Below, piece after piece: positions 33,829 to 46,760 of a DNA stretch of 64,000 nucleotides; within the stretch, counting starts at the first letter, position 1; each line of letters starts with the position of its first letter. Source of the stretch: Voacanga thouarsii. Lineage: Eukaryota > Streptophyta > Magnoliopsida > Gentianales > Apocynaceae. The DNA lies in NCBI GenBank assembly GCA_026120185.1, contig JANUWF010001272.1:1736001-1800000 (forward strand), read 5' to 3'. Position numbers and translations under genes: made by a program. The notes under the pieces were generated by a model. It worked only from the letters and a program-made list of their open reading frames with translations, was not told where the DNA came from and did not search any database.

Positions 33829-36800
33829 TGTTAGGATTCGTGGACTTCTAAATGCGGAAAACATCCACGAATCTCTTCCGATGACCCAAGTAAATGATTA
33901 AGAAGATCTATGGTTTACAGAATTACCTCTGTTCGGCATAATCGAGATCCTTCGATTTGGATTGTGCTATCGTAGGTGCAATCCGAATGATCACCAGACA
34001 CTGTAGTGTGCGAACATCCTCTATTGGATATACACAGCGAACTGACTCATTACCCCGAGAGTACAAGCGCTTAGGGTTTGAGAGTTTTTTTTCTCTGGTG
34101 AATGGAGGCACAAATATTCTCAATAGAACGGTTCTATTGAGAAGACGGCTAGGGTTTTCTTAAAAACCCCCGAACCTCTTAGAGTCCAACTCTGACAATA
34201 TCTTATCATATTTTAATTTAAATTCAAATTAAATTAAAACTGATATGATAAAATTCTGTCATTATCTCGGTAATTTTATTAACTAATTTACCAAGTCAGA
34301 TTCTTATAATCTGGACATCATCTAGATACATCAAATGTGGACATATTTCCAGATTTATTGTATCTGGTAAATTTTCTAAGTTCGATTAACTTAGACATAT
34401 TTCCAGTTTCATCGAATCTGATTACCAGAAAAATAACCTAACAAGTTCGCTTATTGTGTGACTCTATCGGTTCATTTAACACTGGCAGTGTGCCTAAATC
34501 ATATTTAAATGGTGATGCGTATGGATTTGGGTATAAAAATCATATAAAAACTAAGCACATTCCCAATCAAGTTTACATTAAAATGTTAACCCAAAATTAC
34601 ACAAATGAGCAAGCGTACTTATCATTAACATAGCATAGGGTTCAAACGAGTGTCGATCCTCCAGGAACAAGTATGCATTAATCACTTTTCTTTCATTATT
34701 TAATCGACTCGATAAAGTTAAAATGAAATAAAAAAGAAAATAAAATAAAATAAAATAATATGTACATATCAAGGATGTAGAATTATGTAATTTAAACCAT
34801 TGTTTTGACAAACATGAACCTAAAGTACTTAATCATTATCAAAACTAATTATTCTCTTGGCATCATGAAGGATAATATAGATTCACTTCTTTGTCCAATC
34901 CATGAATTCCTATCTTCTAGACAAATTAATATCACATATCCTGTCTCAACTAATTCACCTAAAAAATGCATTAACCACAATCCTTTGATTAAATTTCCAT
35001 TCTTGGCAAATTTACACATGAAATCAACCAATAAATCCATATCCTGGCAGACATCAATTAACCTTTAACTACTTTGTCCTTACTCTTAACCCCTTTGTCC
35101 AAGTAAGTTAAAAGCTAACAAATGCGAAACTAATGAATTGAAACTACCATCAACCCATTTGTCCAAGCAAGTTAGTGAAAAGAACTAACCAATTAATCTC
35201 AGAATAAGCACATGTAATCAAATACCAAGAATAACAATCAATTAATCAAAAAAATCAAATAACTCTAAAAACTGTGAATATCTAAAACAATGTCAAATTA
35301 TAATAAAATAATTAACATATCATTGTTCAAGAAAAAGAAAACAAAGGAAAGAAATAGATACTCATAGACAAGCCTTCTTTTTCTTCCCTTGAAGACCCTC
35401 TTGTACAATCCTCCTTGAACTATTTATCTTGAGAAAAAATATTGGTGATGCACTTTAAAATAAATCTAAGTCCCTACATTGTGCACCTCTCTTTCCTAGG
35501 GTAAACTGGCCTTTATTTATAGGCTTACAAAGTTCCTAAAAGAGTCCTAAGTAAAGAAGAAGTAATTACCTAAAATCCTAAATAAAACTAAATAAAGTTA
35601 ACGGAAAACTCAGTAGTCCACCGTCTTGACTTTGTAGAATTGGAAATTAAGTTGGATTGGACTTTGTCTTTTTGTGCTTTGTTGTGTTTGCTGAAGCCCT
35701 TGATGTTTGAATTGGAATTGTGCTGAATTTTACTACCAATTTAAGCCGTGTGAAATTCTGTCCAGCCGAATCTTTATCTTTGTTGCATCGTCTTGCTGAG
35801 CCGATTTCCACATACTTCGGCTGAAGATCGAAGCTACTTTCTATTTGTGCTTTGTTGTCGCATTTGTTGACCACTGAAGCTGCACTCCTTCTGCTCTTGT
35901 TATTGCTGACCAAGCTGTTTCTTTTTTCCTTCTGTGTTACGCTGGCTCAATTGAGCCATTAATCACTATCGAAAATTGCTGTTGAATTCAATTCCTTTTC
36001 GCCCTTTTCTCAGCCACCTTTGTTGACCTTTCCTTTGCATCTGGGCCCTACTGAAATTCATGCTTTGTTGCTTTGTTTGTTTCCTTTTGCTGTCGACTTT
36101 CCAAGCCATGAAGCTGTTGACCGAAATTACTTAATTCCTCTGTTGCTTTTGTTTTCTTTTGCTTAGTCCGTGATGTAGCCTTCAGAAGCTTAGCCAATTT
36201 TCTCCTTTTTCCTTTCCATTTTCAATTGCAATACTCTGTTCCTTCAATTTCTTTTGTGCATCCAGTAGCTAACTAGCGCCGACTGTCCTTCTCAGGCTGG
36301 CGCCACCTCTGTTCTGAAAAATCACACAAGTAGCTCTAATTTTTCTTTATTTTTGCATAAAATTATAGAGAAGTATTTTTATAAAGGAAATATCAAATAT
36401 GAAAGAATATGACTAGTTATTTCACAAAATGTATCATAAAATGACCTCAAATAACTAGGAAAAATATGACTAATTTAGCCCCTATCAAATGGCCCACAAG
36501 TTATAAGCGGTTTCTAGCAAAACATTATAACTATCCAGGTTAAATGATGACCAATGATCTCTTTAAACCAAACCACAATTTTATATTTAGTCCTTTTGTC
36601 ACACGATATCCAAATTAAGCATAAGGCACGGAGCATGTCATTCTTATTAAGCTTAATCAATTATTTCTTGATTTCATAATAGACTATTCAAATAAATAAT
36701 ATCAATATCTTAAATTGATATATTTGAGCACAACCATGCATTTTAATAGTCTAACTTATCAAGGGGCCTATGGATATCTCTCTCATAATTGAGAGGAATA

Positions 36801-37327
36801 AATTCCTTCACTATCAATCATATTCCTCTCATTGATTTATTCTATATCCAACAGTAGTCTAATTTATTATTTGATTATAGACAACTTTAGATAACATCAA
36901 AATATAGAATTTATCAAGTAGGAAACTATGATGAATTTAGGTCGAAGGACTTTTAATATCATTATGGCTAGAAAGTACTTATGACATGTTCCATGAAGTA
37001 CTCTCACAATAGGTCATGTCCAATACAATATCTTCTAACATTTATTTATGTTTTGACTTGATATCATAAATATCCATGACTAGTAAAACATAGCCATCAA
37101 GTCACAAACATACAAATCTTAATTTATTATTGTTCCAATAATAATAATTGATCAGGGACAATTTTAGAATAGTCATTGTATTTATTGTCGGGTTTTATTA
37201 TCAAGTCACGTACTTGATGACCACAAAACAAAATGCACTATTCAAAGAAAGGAAAACCTCATATTATTATATAAAACATAATGACAATAGTGTAAGTACA
37301 AATTGACTCTAAAGCATATCCCTAACA
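33829..37327 (-). mobile_element. Solo copia-type LTR, minus strand, split by a nested LTR
   Basis: The target duplication GGTAT is present at 33824-33828 and 37328-37332. On the minus strand it begins TGTTAGGGATATGC and ends AATCCTAACA. Removing the nested 34513-36489 element leaves about 1517 bp, matching the plus-strand sister LTR at 40550-42085 (1536 bp). It contains no internal region. Confidence 0.85.
34513..36489 (-). mobile_element. Solo Athila-like LTR, minus strand
   Basis: The target duplication AATGG is present at 34508-34512 and 36490-36494. On the minus strand it begins TGATAGGGGCTAAATTAGTC and ends CATACGCATCA. It is related to the 3' LTR at 13715-15248. It contains AGCGCCGACT/GGCGCC boxes (36275-36303) and a TATAAATA on the minus strand near 35515. 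It is 1977 bp long. Confidence 0.85.
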
Positions 37328-37352
37328 GGTATTTCTCTAGAAAGAAATCACA

Positions 37353-40178
37353 ATGGTTAGTTGGAGTGGAAGTGGAGAGAGTGACAATTATAAGAAGTCA
37401 TGCTATAGTGAGAGTAGTTATGGGGAATATGATGAACATGAACAAGAATATAATAAGGATGATTATGAGAGTATAGTATATTTGGATGAATGCAATGAAG
37501 GACCAAGTACAAATGGAAAGGAGTATGATAGCTATGAAGGAGAATATGGGGAAAACGGTGAAGAATGTGGGAACTTGAGTCCCATGGATGATTGGAGAAG
37601 GAGGAGTGAAGACAATGGAGAACTATATTCAAGTGTGGAAAGATATGGTATTTGATATGTAAATTTTAGATGTATAAAAATTATTCTATTTAAATCTATC
37701 CATTTGCCAAGTTTTAATTAAAACATTAATCCCAAAATATACATATGAACAAGTATACTCATCGTAAGTAGAGTACAGGGAATTAATGAGTATCGATCCT
37801 CAAAGGAACAAGTACACAATAATCACTTTTCATTCATTGTTTAACTGACACAATAAAGTGATAAAATAAGAGAAAGAAAAATAAAAAAATATGTACAACT
37901 CAAGGAAATGAAAATATGCAATTTAAACAAAGGCTTTCGAAAACATAACAATGAATCACTTAGCACATATCACAATCAATTATTATCTTGGTCACATAAA
38001 GTATTTAAAATAGACTCACTTCGTTTGCAATTCATGGAATCATTATCTTTTAGTTAAATTAGTGAACATATTCTATCTCAACCAATTTATCCAAAAGATG
38101 CATTAAAATCAATCCACATATAAACCCCTATATTCTAGGTGACTTAAAACATGAAATTAGTCAATGAATCCATATTCTAACAATTATCAACTAACCTTTG
38201 ATTACCTAAGTTCTTAAGATTTAACCCCCCCTTCTCAAGCAAGTTAAGAGATAACAAATATGAAATTAATTAATTAAAGTCATTATTAACCATTTTTCCA
38301 AGCAAGTTAATAACAAAAGTAAATCAACCAACTGTGTAAGAAAAACAAATAATCAAATCTCAAGACAAATAATCAATTGATCAAAAAGACTAAATTAATT
38401 CAAGAAATCATAAATCTAAAAAACAATGTCAAATTACCATGGAAACATTAATTATATCATTGTTTAAGAAAAATAAACAAAGGTAAAAGAAAGAACTCAT
38501 AGATAAGTCTTCTTTTTCTCCCTTGAAGATTCTCTTGAACAACCCTTCTTGATTTGATGAATTCCTCATTCAATGAGTGACTTTCGAATTTGCTCCTTAA
38601 ATTCCTCTCTTTTCTCTTGTGTTTTCCTTGTTTTTATAGGATTCTTTGATACTAAAATTCATTGCTTGAGGAGTCTTGGCCGAGTAGGATTCGAAAAATG
38701 CCAAAATCCTTTGAAAAATACCAAATTCGTGCACATAATTTGCGCGACCAAAGTGGACCTAGTGCCGGGCCTAGTCGACCCACCTAGCGCCAAGTGTACT
38801 CTGTGCTTGCCCAAATTTTGCTCTGTTTTCACTATTTTTCCAGATTAGACTTGGTGCATTAGCTGGACGTAGCGCCAAGTGCATTCTGGAAACTTTTACT
38901 TTTTGCTCGAAATTAACTCAAATCTGCACAAATTTGTCAAATACACTTTCCACAAGAAAAATGTCATATAGGAAGGAATATGCCTTGTTATTACATCAAA
39001 AATTTCTCAAACTAATATGAAATAACTAGAATAGTAGTGATAATTTAGCCCCTATCAGTAGTTTTGAAGAACAAAATTGGGAATATAAAGTAGACAAGGG
39101 AGTGACAAGTATTAGAGTGAGGATGTTTATATGGGGGGAGCACAAAAATATTCAAAGAATGGAGTACAAAAGAAATTGAGGGAGACTATATGCAAAATAT
39201 GTAGGAGCTATGAGTACACGCCCTATGAGTAATTAGGAAAATTAAGCAAAGAATGAGGTGTGAAGTGCTTAGGACCCAAGAAGATGGGGTGCAAGAAAGA
39301 AGAAGATATAATTGTTACAGTGGTAGAAGTGTCATTATTATTTCAAGTGCCCGAATTTGCTACACCAACTAAGGAAAAAGGAAGAGTTGGAAGATAGGAT
39401 GAGAGAGTCTCAAGCTTCTACAAGTAAAGTGCAACAAATGAGTAGTGATTGATTGACTTTTGAGATTTGTTGTAGTAAAAGGCACACAAAGGTTGATTAT
39501 CCGCATAAATTAGAATATGAAAGATTTTATGGGGTACGTGATTGCAAAAAGAAAAGACAAATTGGGAAGTAAAGAGCTTGACTTGAGACCAAAGTGGCCA
39601 TGAAAAATTTTGTAGTTGTTGAAGAGCAAGGAGAAGTAAGAAAAAAAAAAAAAAGAAGGAAGAATGTGAGCAAAAGAATAAAAACAAGAAACAAAATATG
39701 GTGCAAGAAAAGGAAGAAAGTATTAAAAAGGTTGAACAAAAGGTAATGATGGGCATAGAAATAGAAGAGGAGCTTAGTGATGATGAAGAGGTTGAAGTGG
39801 ATCCCATGAATTCAATACAAAGTATGACTAAGGAGTTCACAAATATACTATTATTTTTAGAAGATGAATCACATCCACTAGAGGTGTTAGGAGAATGGGT
39901 GTTGAATTTGTTATGGAGCAAATGAATCTAAGAATTGAAATAGAGAAGGGAGCTCGAAAATAAAGGAAGAAAAATGAGAGTTTGCTAAAAGTAGTGCATG
40001 AACAAATAAGAAGGAGTGAAACTAGGGGGAGTAAGCCATCTAGTCCAACCTTGCATGAAAACACAAAGACTAGAAAAGAAAGCAGGATAGAGAAAGATAA
40101 ATCCTTGTTGGGATCACAAAGGTGCAGGGACATTAAATGTTACAAGTGTCTGGGATATGGGCATTTCTTCTAATAGTG
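37353..40178 (+). pseudogene. gag: gag pseudogene of the pol-less Ty3 element (split)
   Basis: The start codon at 37353 opens a 100-codon Ser/Tyr/Glu/Gly-rich acidic segment ('MVSWSGSGESDNYKKS'). It is interrupted after 37652 by a solo LTR and rejoins in frame at about 39063. The continuation is Lys/Glu-rich and full of stops, and I cannot recognise a canonical gag capsid core, which may be deleted. Near the end a zinc knuckle, CYKCLGYGH plus a distal Cys (CX2CX4HX4C, 40138-40179), marks the nucleocapsid; two stop codons now lie inside it. It is non-functional. Confidence 0.6.
37653..39057 (-). mobile_element. Solo Athila-like LTR, minus strand
   Basis: The flanks GTATT (37648-37652) and GTAGT (39058-39062) are a target duplication with one mismatch. 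On the minus strand it begins TGATAGGGGCTAAATTATC and ends TTACATATCA. It is 1405 bp long and interrupts the gag reading frame. It contains GTGCCGGGC and AGCGCCAAG boxes near 38760-38800. Confidence 0.78.
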
Positions 40179-40191
40179 TCCAAACCAGAAG

Positions 40192-42574
40192 ATGGTGTTT
40201 ATAAATGACCACGATAACATCTCATCTGGTGAGGAAGAATGTTGTGAGGCATTTAAGGGTAAATTTGAAGTGGAAGAAGGTAGTAAAAAAGGAATTGTGA
40301 TTGAACCCTCTTGTTCATTGATTTTAGTAATGGAAGCTAAAAATGTTTGTGAGACTGTGGAAGAGGGAGAAAATTTACAAAGAGAGAATATATATATTTT
40401 TTCAAGGTGTCAAATTAAACAAAAACCATGTAGTGTCCTCGTTGATGGAGCAAGTTGTAAAAATATGATTAGTGCTACATTTGTGGAGGAGTTAGAAATA
40501 GAAATCTTGAAATAACCTACACCCTAAAAGCTATAATGGTTGAACAATTTGTTGCGGATATGCCCTAGAGTCAATTTGTACTTATACTATTGTCATTATG
40601 TTTTATATAATAATATGAGGCTTTCTTTTCCATGAATAGTGAGTTTTGTTTTGTGGTCATCAAGTACGTGACTTGATAGTAAAACCCTACAATGAATACA
40701 ATGACTATTCTAAAACTATCCCTGATCGATTATTATTATTGGAATAATAATAAATTAAGATTAGTATGTTTGTGACTTGATGGCTATGTTTTACTGGCCA
40801 TGGATATTTGTGATATCGAGTCAAGACATAAATAAATGTTAGAGAACATTGTATTGGACATGACCCACTGTGAGCGTACTTCATGGAATATGTCATAAGT
40901 ACTTTCTAGCTATAATAATATTGAAAGTCCTTCGACCTAAATTCATCATAGTTTCCTACTTGATAAATTCTATATTTTGACATTGTCTAAAGTTGCCTTT
41001 AACCAGATAATAAATTAGACTACTGTTGGATATAGAATAAATCAAGGAGAGGAATATGATTGATTGTGAAGGAATTTGTCCCTCTCAATTATGGGAGAGA
41101 CATCCATGGGCCCCTTGATAAGTTAGACTGTTAAAAAAAATGCATGGCCGTGCTCAAATATATCAATTTAAGATATTGCCATCATTTGTTTGAACAGTCT
41201 ACTATGAAATTAAGAAATAATTGATTAAGCTTAATAAAGATGACATGCTCCGTGCCTTATACTTAATCTGGATATCGTTTGACAAAATGACTAAATATAA
41301 AATTATGGTTTGGTTCAAAGAGATCACCGATTTTCATTTAACCTGGATAGTTATAATATTTTGCTAGAAACCGCTTGTAACTTGTGGGTCATTTAAATAT
41401 GATTTAGACACACTGTCAGTATTAAATGGACCTATAGGGTCACACAATAAGCGAACTTATTAGGTTATTTTTCTGGTGACCAGATTCGATAAATTTGGAA
41501 ATATTTCTAAGTTAATCGTACTTAGAAAATTTACCAGATACAATGAATCTGGAAATATGTCCACATTCGATGTATTTGGATGATGTCCAGATTATAAGAA
41601 TCTGACTCGGTAAATTAATTAGTTAAATTATCGAGATAATGGCAAAATCTTACCATATCAGTTTTAATTTAATTTAAATTTAAATTAGAATATGATAAGA
41701 TATTATTAGGGTTGGACTCTAAGAGGTTCGGGGGTTTTTAAGAAAACCCTAGCCGTCTTTTCAAGAGTCTAATTTTTCGGTTGAGAACATTCGTGTCATT
41801 CTCTACCAGAAGAGAGAGAGAAAAAAAAACCTCTCAAACACTAGGTGCTAGCACTCCCCGGGTATCGAGTGAGTTCGCAGTGTGTATTCGATTGAGGATG
41901 TTCACATACTGCAGCGTCTGGTGATTGTTCAGGTTGAACGTACAACAGTGCAATCAAAATCGAAGGATTTCGATTACAGCAACCAGAGGTAATTCTTAAA
42001 CCTTAGATCTTCTTAATCGTTTACTTGGGTCCTCGGGAGGGATTTGTGGATGTTTTTCGCGTTTAGGAGTCCACGAATCCTAACACAATTATGGTAAGAT
42101 GAACATAAACAAACAAGCCAAGATTGCCATTGAAATAGGGAAGTATAAGGATGAAATGGTTTTGTGATGTATTTCATACTAACTTGTGCACTGGTCAATA
42201 ACCCAGTAAAATGTACAGTTGGGGATAGGGGGTTTGGTTGATTGGCTCAATAAAGATAAATTGTTAGTCACATCAATATAGGGCATATTTTGTTGGGAAG
42301 ACCTTGGTTGTTTGATAGAATTGTGGTCCATGAAGGGAAGAGAAATAGTTATTCTTTAAAGAAATACATAAAGAAGATCATACTACTTCCCTTATCCCCT
42401 AGTGAGGTTTCAATGGATCAAAATATCTTGAGGGAAATAGAAAAAGGGAAGAGAGAAGAAAAAGAGATGCAAAAGAAGATGAGTGAGAAAAAGGGTGAGG
42501 AGAAGGAAAAAGGAGAGAAGAGGGAAGGAAAAAGGAGAGAAGAGGGAAGGAAAAGGGAGTGGAAAATAAGATGA
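40192..42574 (+). pseudogene. Retroviral-type aspartic protease pseudogene (split by solo LTR)
   Basis: The first part (40192-40549) is in the same frame as the zinc knuckle and contains 'CSVLVDGASCKNM', the plant Ty3 version of the active-site D-G-x-S motif. The copia solo LTR at 40550-42085 splits it. The second part resumes at 42091 with 'KIAIEIGKYKDEM', a stop, then at 42290 'LGRPWLFDRIVVHEGKRNSY', the conserved C-terminal protease/pre-RT signature. A Lys/Glu-rich run follows and no RT is present. It would have cleaved Gag. It is now broken by the insertion, stops and a frame change. Confidence 0.72.
40550..42085 (+). mobile_element. Solo copia-type LTR, plus strand (1536 bp)
   Basis: The target duplication CAATT is present at 40545-40549 and 42086-42090. 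It starts TGTTGCGGATATGCCC and ends AATCCTAACA. It is a sister copy of the 33829-37327 LTR in opposite orientation. It carries a short GA run near 41812. Confidence 0.85.
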
Positions 42575-42650
42575 TGAGAAAAGAAAAGTGAGGGGAGGTA
42601 AAATGAGAAGAAAAATGTAGGTAGTGAAAAGAGAAAACTTAGAGAGGAAT
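42430..42650 (+). repeat. Purine-rich tract between protease remnant and polypurine tract
   Basis: Almost pure A/G sequence reads as Lys/Glu repeats ('REEKEMQKKMSEKK'). It occupies the place where RT to integrase should be. Long frames on the opposite strand are artefacts. Confidence 0.6.
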
Positions 42651-42722
42651 GAGGTACAAAGCCATGACATTTTATTTTCACAAAAACCGTCATCTTTGAA
42701 ATCTTTGAGGACAAATCCATTT

Positions 42723-42736
42723 GAAGAAGGGGGAAA
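42723..42736 (+). promoter_or_regulatory. Polypurine tract of the pol-less Ty3 element
   Basis: GAAGAAGGGGGAAA lies immediately before the 3' LTR. It overlaps codons for the pol C-terminal phrase 'NPFEEGG', the usual arrangement in this Ty3 group. Confidence 0.7.
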
Positions 42737-43843
42737 TTATAAGAATTACCTCGTACCTAAAGTTCAATCCGAAGATGGGGAAGGACGAACAAGCCACAAC
42801 TCATTGCTCCTTGGATAAAGATAATCATCAAGAGGATTGAAGAAGGTTATCAAGCTAATAAAGTCAATAAACCAAAGGCTAAGAGATATGTGAAGAAATG
42901 GATGGTGAAAGAGAGGACAAATGGAGTACAAAAAAGGCAACAATCCTTGTGGAATGACAAGCAATCATGTACCCAGAGATTGGACATCAAGGGAGATTAT
43001 AATGGAATGCCATCCAAGAAACCTTTAAAAGGAAATGAACTTGACTTCAACATTATTTGGAAGATCAAGGAAATAACCAAGATAATATTGGAGGTCAAGA
43101 ACAAGACTTGAGTTGCAAAACATCAAGGAAAATGATGAGGAAATGATGTTGTGCGAGAGAGAGCCAAGCAGCACAGGGGATGGCCACTGTCGCTGGCCTA
43201 TCATGGCAAATCGGTACTGGCTTGTTACTGATGAGAAAACCGTGGGTTACCTGAGTTGAATTGATGCCAATTCAACCACACAAACTGGTGCCGGCTTTTG
43301 TCGAGACCAACTCGAATTTTTGCTACTTTACGTATTTTTAGCTTAATTGCTTTCTTTTTAATTTCGATGATTTTTATTATGTTTTTACTTATTTTAAGGC
43401 ATGTACTATGGCCTCAACACTTGTATTAACACCATCTAATTCCATGATTAGCTTACTAATTAATTTAGGTATGTTGGGGGAATATAAATACCCCATTATA
43501 GCTTTTTAAACAGAACTTTAGATATTTTGAATTGAGAAATCAGATTCATTCTTTTCAGATAAATTTCTTGAGAAAGATTTACATATTGTCATTAGACTAA
43601 ATCAAAGGGATTATTCCTATCTTTGATCTTGTCTATAAATTTCAAGGGGTAATATTCAACTTCGACTCTAATTTGGGTCTGAGGATTTTATCCATTCTAT
43701 GGTTCTTTTTATGTTTAAGTTAGGCCGCCTTCAAATTCTTATCCTTGATGTTCTGATATCTTGATAGAATAGGATTTTTAGGTGTCTTTGAAATATGCTA
43801 GATTTGTATTATCACAAAAGTGTTAATTTACTTTGCATCTTAG

Positions 43844-44188
43844 TATTAGGTATCTTAGGCTCGTATCACACATGGCATAGCGGAAGAATAAAACGAGATA
43901 TCATCTTAGGACCCGCATATGTGTGGAAAATAAGACATAAATAGATCAAAGATAACAGTTTTTTACCTTTGTTTGATCATCCAAAAAACAAAAGTTTTCT
44001 TCTTCAAGTCGAGGCGTGATCCAGTAATTCTCTTGATCAAACTCCATGAGAGTTGAACGTCTAACCACTATAATCACAGTGTGTGATTATCTCTAATAGT
44101 AATCCACACAAAGGATACACCCAAGCACCAAAATATTTCTGTGCTAGCAGAAAAATAAGGCAGCTAAGGTTCTTCACGTTTTCAGCAA

Positions 44189-44251
<63 letters not shown>

Positions 44252-45609
44252 AATGTCGTGTATTGCCTAAGGTTTCTGTTTTTTCGAAACCTCAGTTAGG
44301 GTTTCCAGTATGTCATACATATAAAATGAAAAACTCTGCTAAAATTTAGAATTCTAATCCTATTACAATTCCCTAATTGTAATTGGAAACATCATGTTCT
44401 CACAATTACAATTTGGATCATAAATTATAACTAATTATAATTTGTCCACAACAACTTCTCTTTATCTCAATTAACCCCACTGTTATCAAATAACATCTTA
44501 AGTATATAATTCTCTATTGTGTGTGACCTATTAGGTTTCCCAGTCAATTGGTAGAGAACATGAATTAATCCAAATGTCTTTGAGATTAATAATCCATAAT
44601 TAATTAGAATTAATCCTATTAATTCTAATCAGGATTGGTTTATTAATTCATCAATTAATAAACCCATATTCTCAGATCATGAGTGGTATCTAGCAACATA
44701 TCATGACCACCTAAGAGTCTAGGAAGTTAAGTAGCTTGACATGAACCCTTCAATAACAAACTTTAGTACAATTAACTCCTTTCATCATACAATATCTTAT
44801 TCAGTTTGGAGTACATAATTAGTGCTAACTCCTTCCAAAATTAATTCTAACCCGAATACAATAGTACTTGTACCATGAACCCACTACTCTAGATATGTAT
44901 CAATTGGAACTATTTTCAACACACAATCGCCTTGGCCAAGGGCTTCTTGAGTAGTAATTCCTACAAGTGGTCATAAGATATTCGTCCCTAATATTAGGAG
45001 TGGTGAATCCTTTATTGACCCTTTCAACTACTTTCGTTTACCTCACAATGTACCCAATATCCATCCCATAGGCAGCCCTTGATCGAGCTTCAGAGATTGG
45101 AATTAAAGTACAATGCTCAGCAAACAAAGTATCTTGGAGATCTTAAGTCTAAGGATACTTGCACGTTTGCTATATTGAGATTATATCACTAGCACTAAAT
45201 AGTTATCCATGTGATTATCTCAAAGCTAGGTCATCCAATGAACTTGTTCCATGAACAAGCATCCATGTGTTAACTTTGAGTATCTTAATACTCACAGATA
45301 TGAGAACCACCGCTTGATCAAATCAGGAAGTCTAACACATGATAGTCTTAATGTATTAATGATGTCCTATCCTATTATTACTACGACTATGGACTATTTA
45401 AGTACTAACACTATACAGTGTAGTAGTAATCTCATATCATAATCTCTATCGTGATTTCCTTAACACAGTGTTGTACTAGGAACTTTATCGAACAGTTATA
45501 TTACTTAAAAGTAAACAAAAGAAACTGTAAGATAAATAATGACTTTTATTAAAATAAAATGTGTCATATACAATGTACAAGTAATTGCCTCTAGGGCACA
45601 ACACCAACA
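43844..45609 (-). mobile_element. Solo copia-type LTR, minus strand (1766 bp)
   Basis: The target duplication CTTAG is present at 43839-43843 and 45610-45614. On the minus strand it starts TGTTGGTGTTGTGCCCTAG and ends GATACCTAATA (mutated CA). It belongs to the same family as the copia LTR at 47686-55198, which aligns over most of its length. It contains a 57-bp GA tract. Confidence 0.83.
44192..44248 (+). repeat. (GA)n microsatellite
   Basis: A 57-bp near-perfect GA run lies inside the copia solo LTR. Its expansion differs from the sister LTR at 47686, which lacks it at this position. Confidence 0.9.
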
Positions 45610-46139
45610 CTTAGTGTTCTTGTGTGTGGGTTTTCTATAGTCCTTGTTCATGAGTTTAATCCACAAGTTTTGGTGCTTCCCAAGACCATATCTACAAATC
45701 CTATTTTAGTTGGTGTTTTTCTAAAATAGCTAAACATGAACATGTTTATCCATTGGTTTCATGATAAATGGATATTGTGAATTATAAGTCCCTCAATTTT
45801 CAAATCTATTCAAGCTAAGTGTTCTTCTAAAAAAGATAGTGGCTTTCTGATATAGAAATGCCTTTCTAATATTTCATGATATGAACCTCTATAATTAAAC
45901 TGATAGCGCTGTTAAGCACTTATTTTCTTGAACATCGTGGATATGAAACATCTTGTGTGACACTCTCAGTTTCAAATATTGGTTTTAGCTAAGCGTTTCC
46001 CTAATATAGAAAATGTTTTCCAAGTATACTCAAGTACGAGTTTTCTACATGAATTTAAGAATATCATGAAATATAATGAACCTTGAATTCCTAAGAACTT
46101 CATGAATCTTGAATCCCTGAACATGATATTCCTGTATAC

Positions 46140-46760
46140 AATACTTGGCTAACTTTATTACTTGGCATATGTACTACGTTGAATACTTGGCGTATGGACT
46201 AACTTATACTTGACGTAAGCACTAACAATACTTGGTGTCAGCTTAATACTTAGCATACACACAAACTTGAATATATGGTGCATGCACTAACTTGAATACT
46301 TGACGTAAACATTGACAATACTTGGCGTATGCACAATTCTCAGCATATATACTAACTTGAATACTTGGTATATACACTAACTTTAATTCTTGGCGTAAGC
46401 ACAATACTTAGCGTATAAACTAACTTGAATGCTTATTGTATGCACTGACTTGAATTCTTCGTGTAAGCACAATAGTTGGTGTATGCATTGACTTCAATAA
46501 TTGGTGTGTATACTGACTTGCATACTTTGCGTAAGCATTGACAATATTTGGCCTAAGCATAATACTCAGCGTTATTACTAACTTGAATACTTGGCATAAG
46601 CACTGGCAATACTTAGCGTAAGCACAATACTTGGCATATGCATTGACTTAAATACTTGGTGTATGTACTAATTTGAATACTTGGCTTAAGCACTGACAAC
46701 ACTGGGTGTAAGCTCTAAGAATACTTGAACACTTGAATACTCAAATACTTCAATACCTGA
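46140..46760 (+). repeat. Degenerate minisatellite 'aatacttggcgtaagcac'
   Basis: About 25 degenerate copies of a 20-24-bp unit (AATACTTGGCGTAWGCACTR, often preceded by 'acttg') lie in the right part of the large LTR, about 500 bp before its end. Units vary at most positions, so the array is old. Confidence 0.75.

Larger units (their letters stand above)
24666..45693 (+). mobile_element. Pol-less Ty3/gypsy gag-protease element with five nested insertions
   Basis: The target duplication ACAAA is present at 24661-24665 and 45694-45698. The layout is: 5' LTR (24666-25816), tRNA-iMet primer site (25819), long leader, gag start (37353), zinc knuckle and aspartic protease (40138-42400), polypurine tract (42723) and 3' LTR (42737-45693). 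After the protease the sequence passes through a Lys/Glu-rich stretch straight to the conserved pol C-terminal phrase 'LRTNPFEEGG' and the LTR, so RT, RNase H and integrase were deleted. Excluding insertions the element is about 7 kb. Confidence 0.82.
42737..45693 (+). repeat. 3' LTR of the pol-less Ty3 element, split by a solo LTR
   Basis: It aligns with the 5' LTR on both sides of the insertion at 43844-45609. The net length is about 1.19 kb. It includes the CTGGTGCCGGCT box at 43285-43296 and TATAAATA at 43493. It ends CCATATCT opposite the 5' LTR's TCATAACA, followed by the ACAAA target duplicate. Confidence 0.8.

Noticed and set aside
33923..34163. Overlapping open frames on both strands
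   Set aside because: They fall inside a copia solo LTR whose sister copy at 41750-42050 does not keep the frame.
42410..42720. Two overlapping 86-100-codon minus-strand frames
   Set aside because: They are complements of the Lys/Glu-rich purine tract in the Ty3 element. Coding evidence is on the plus strand.
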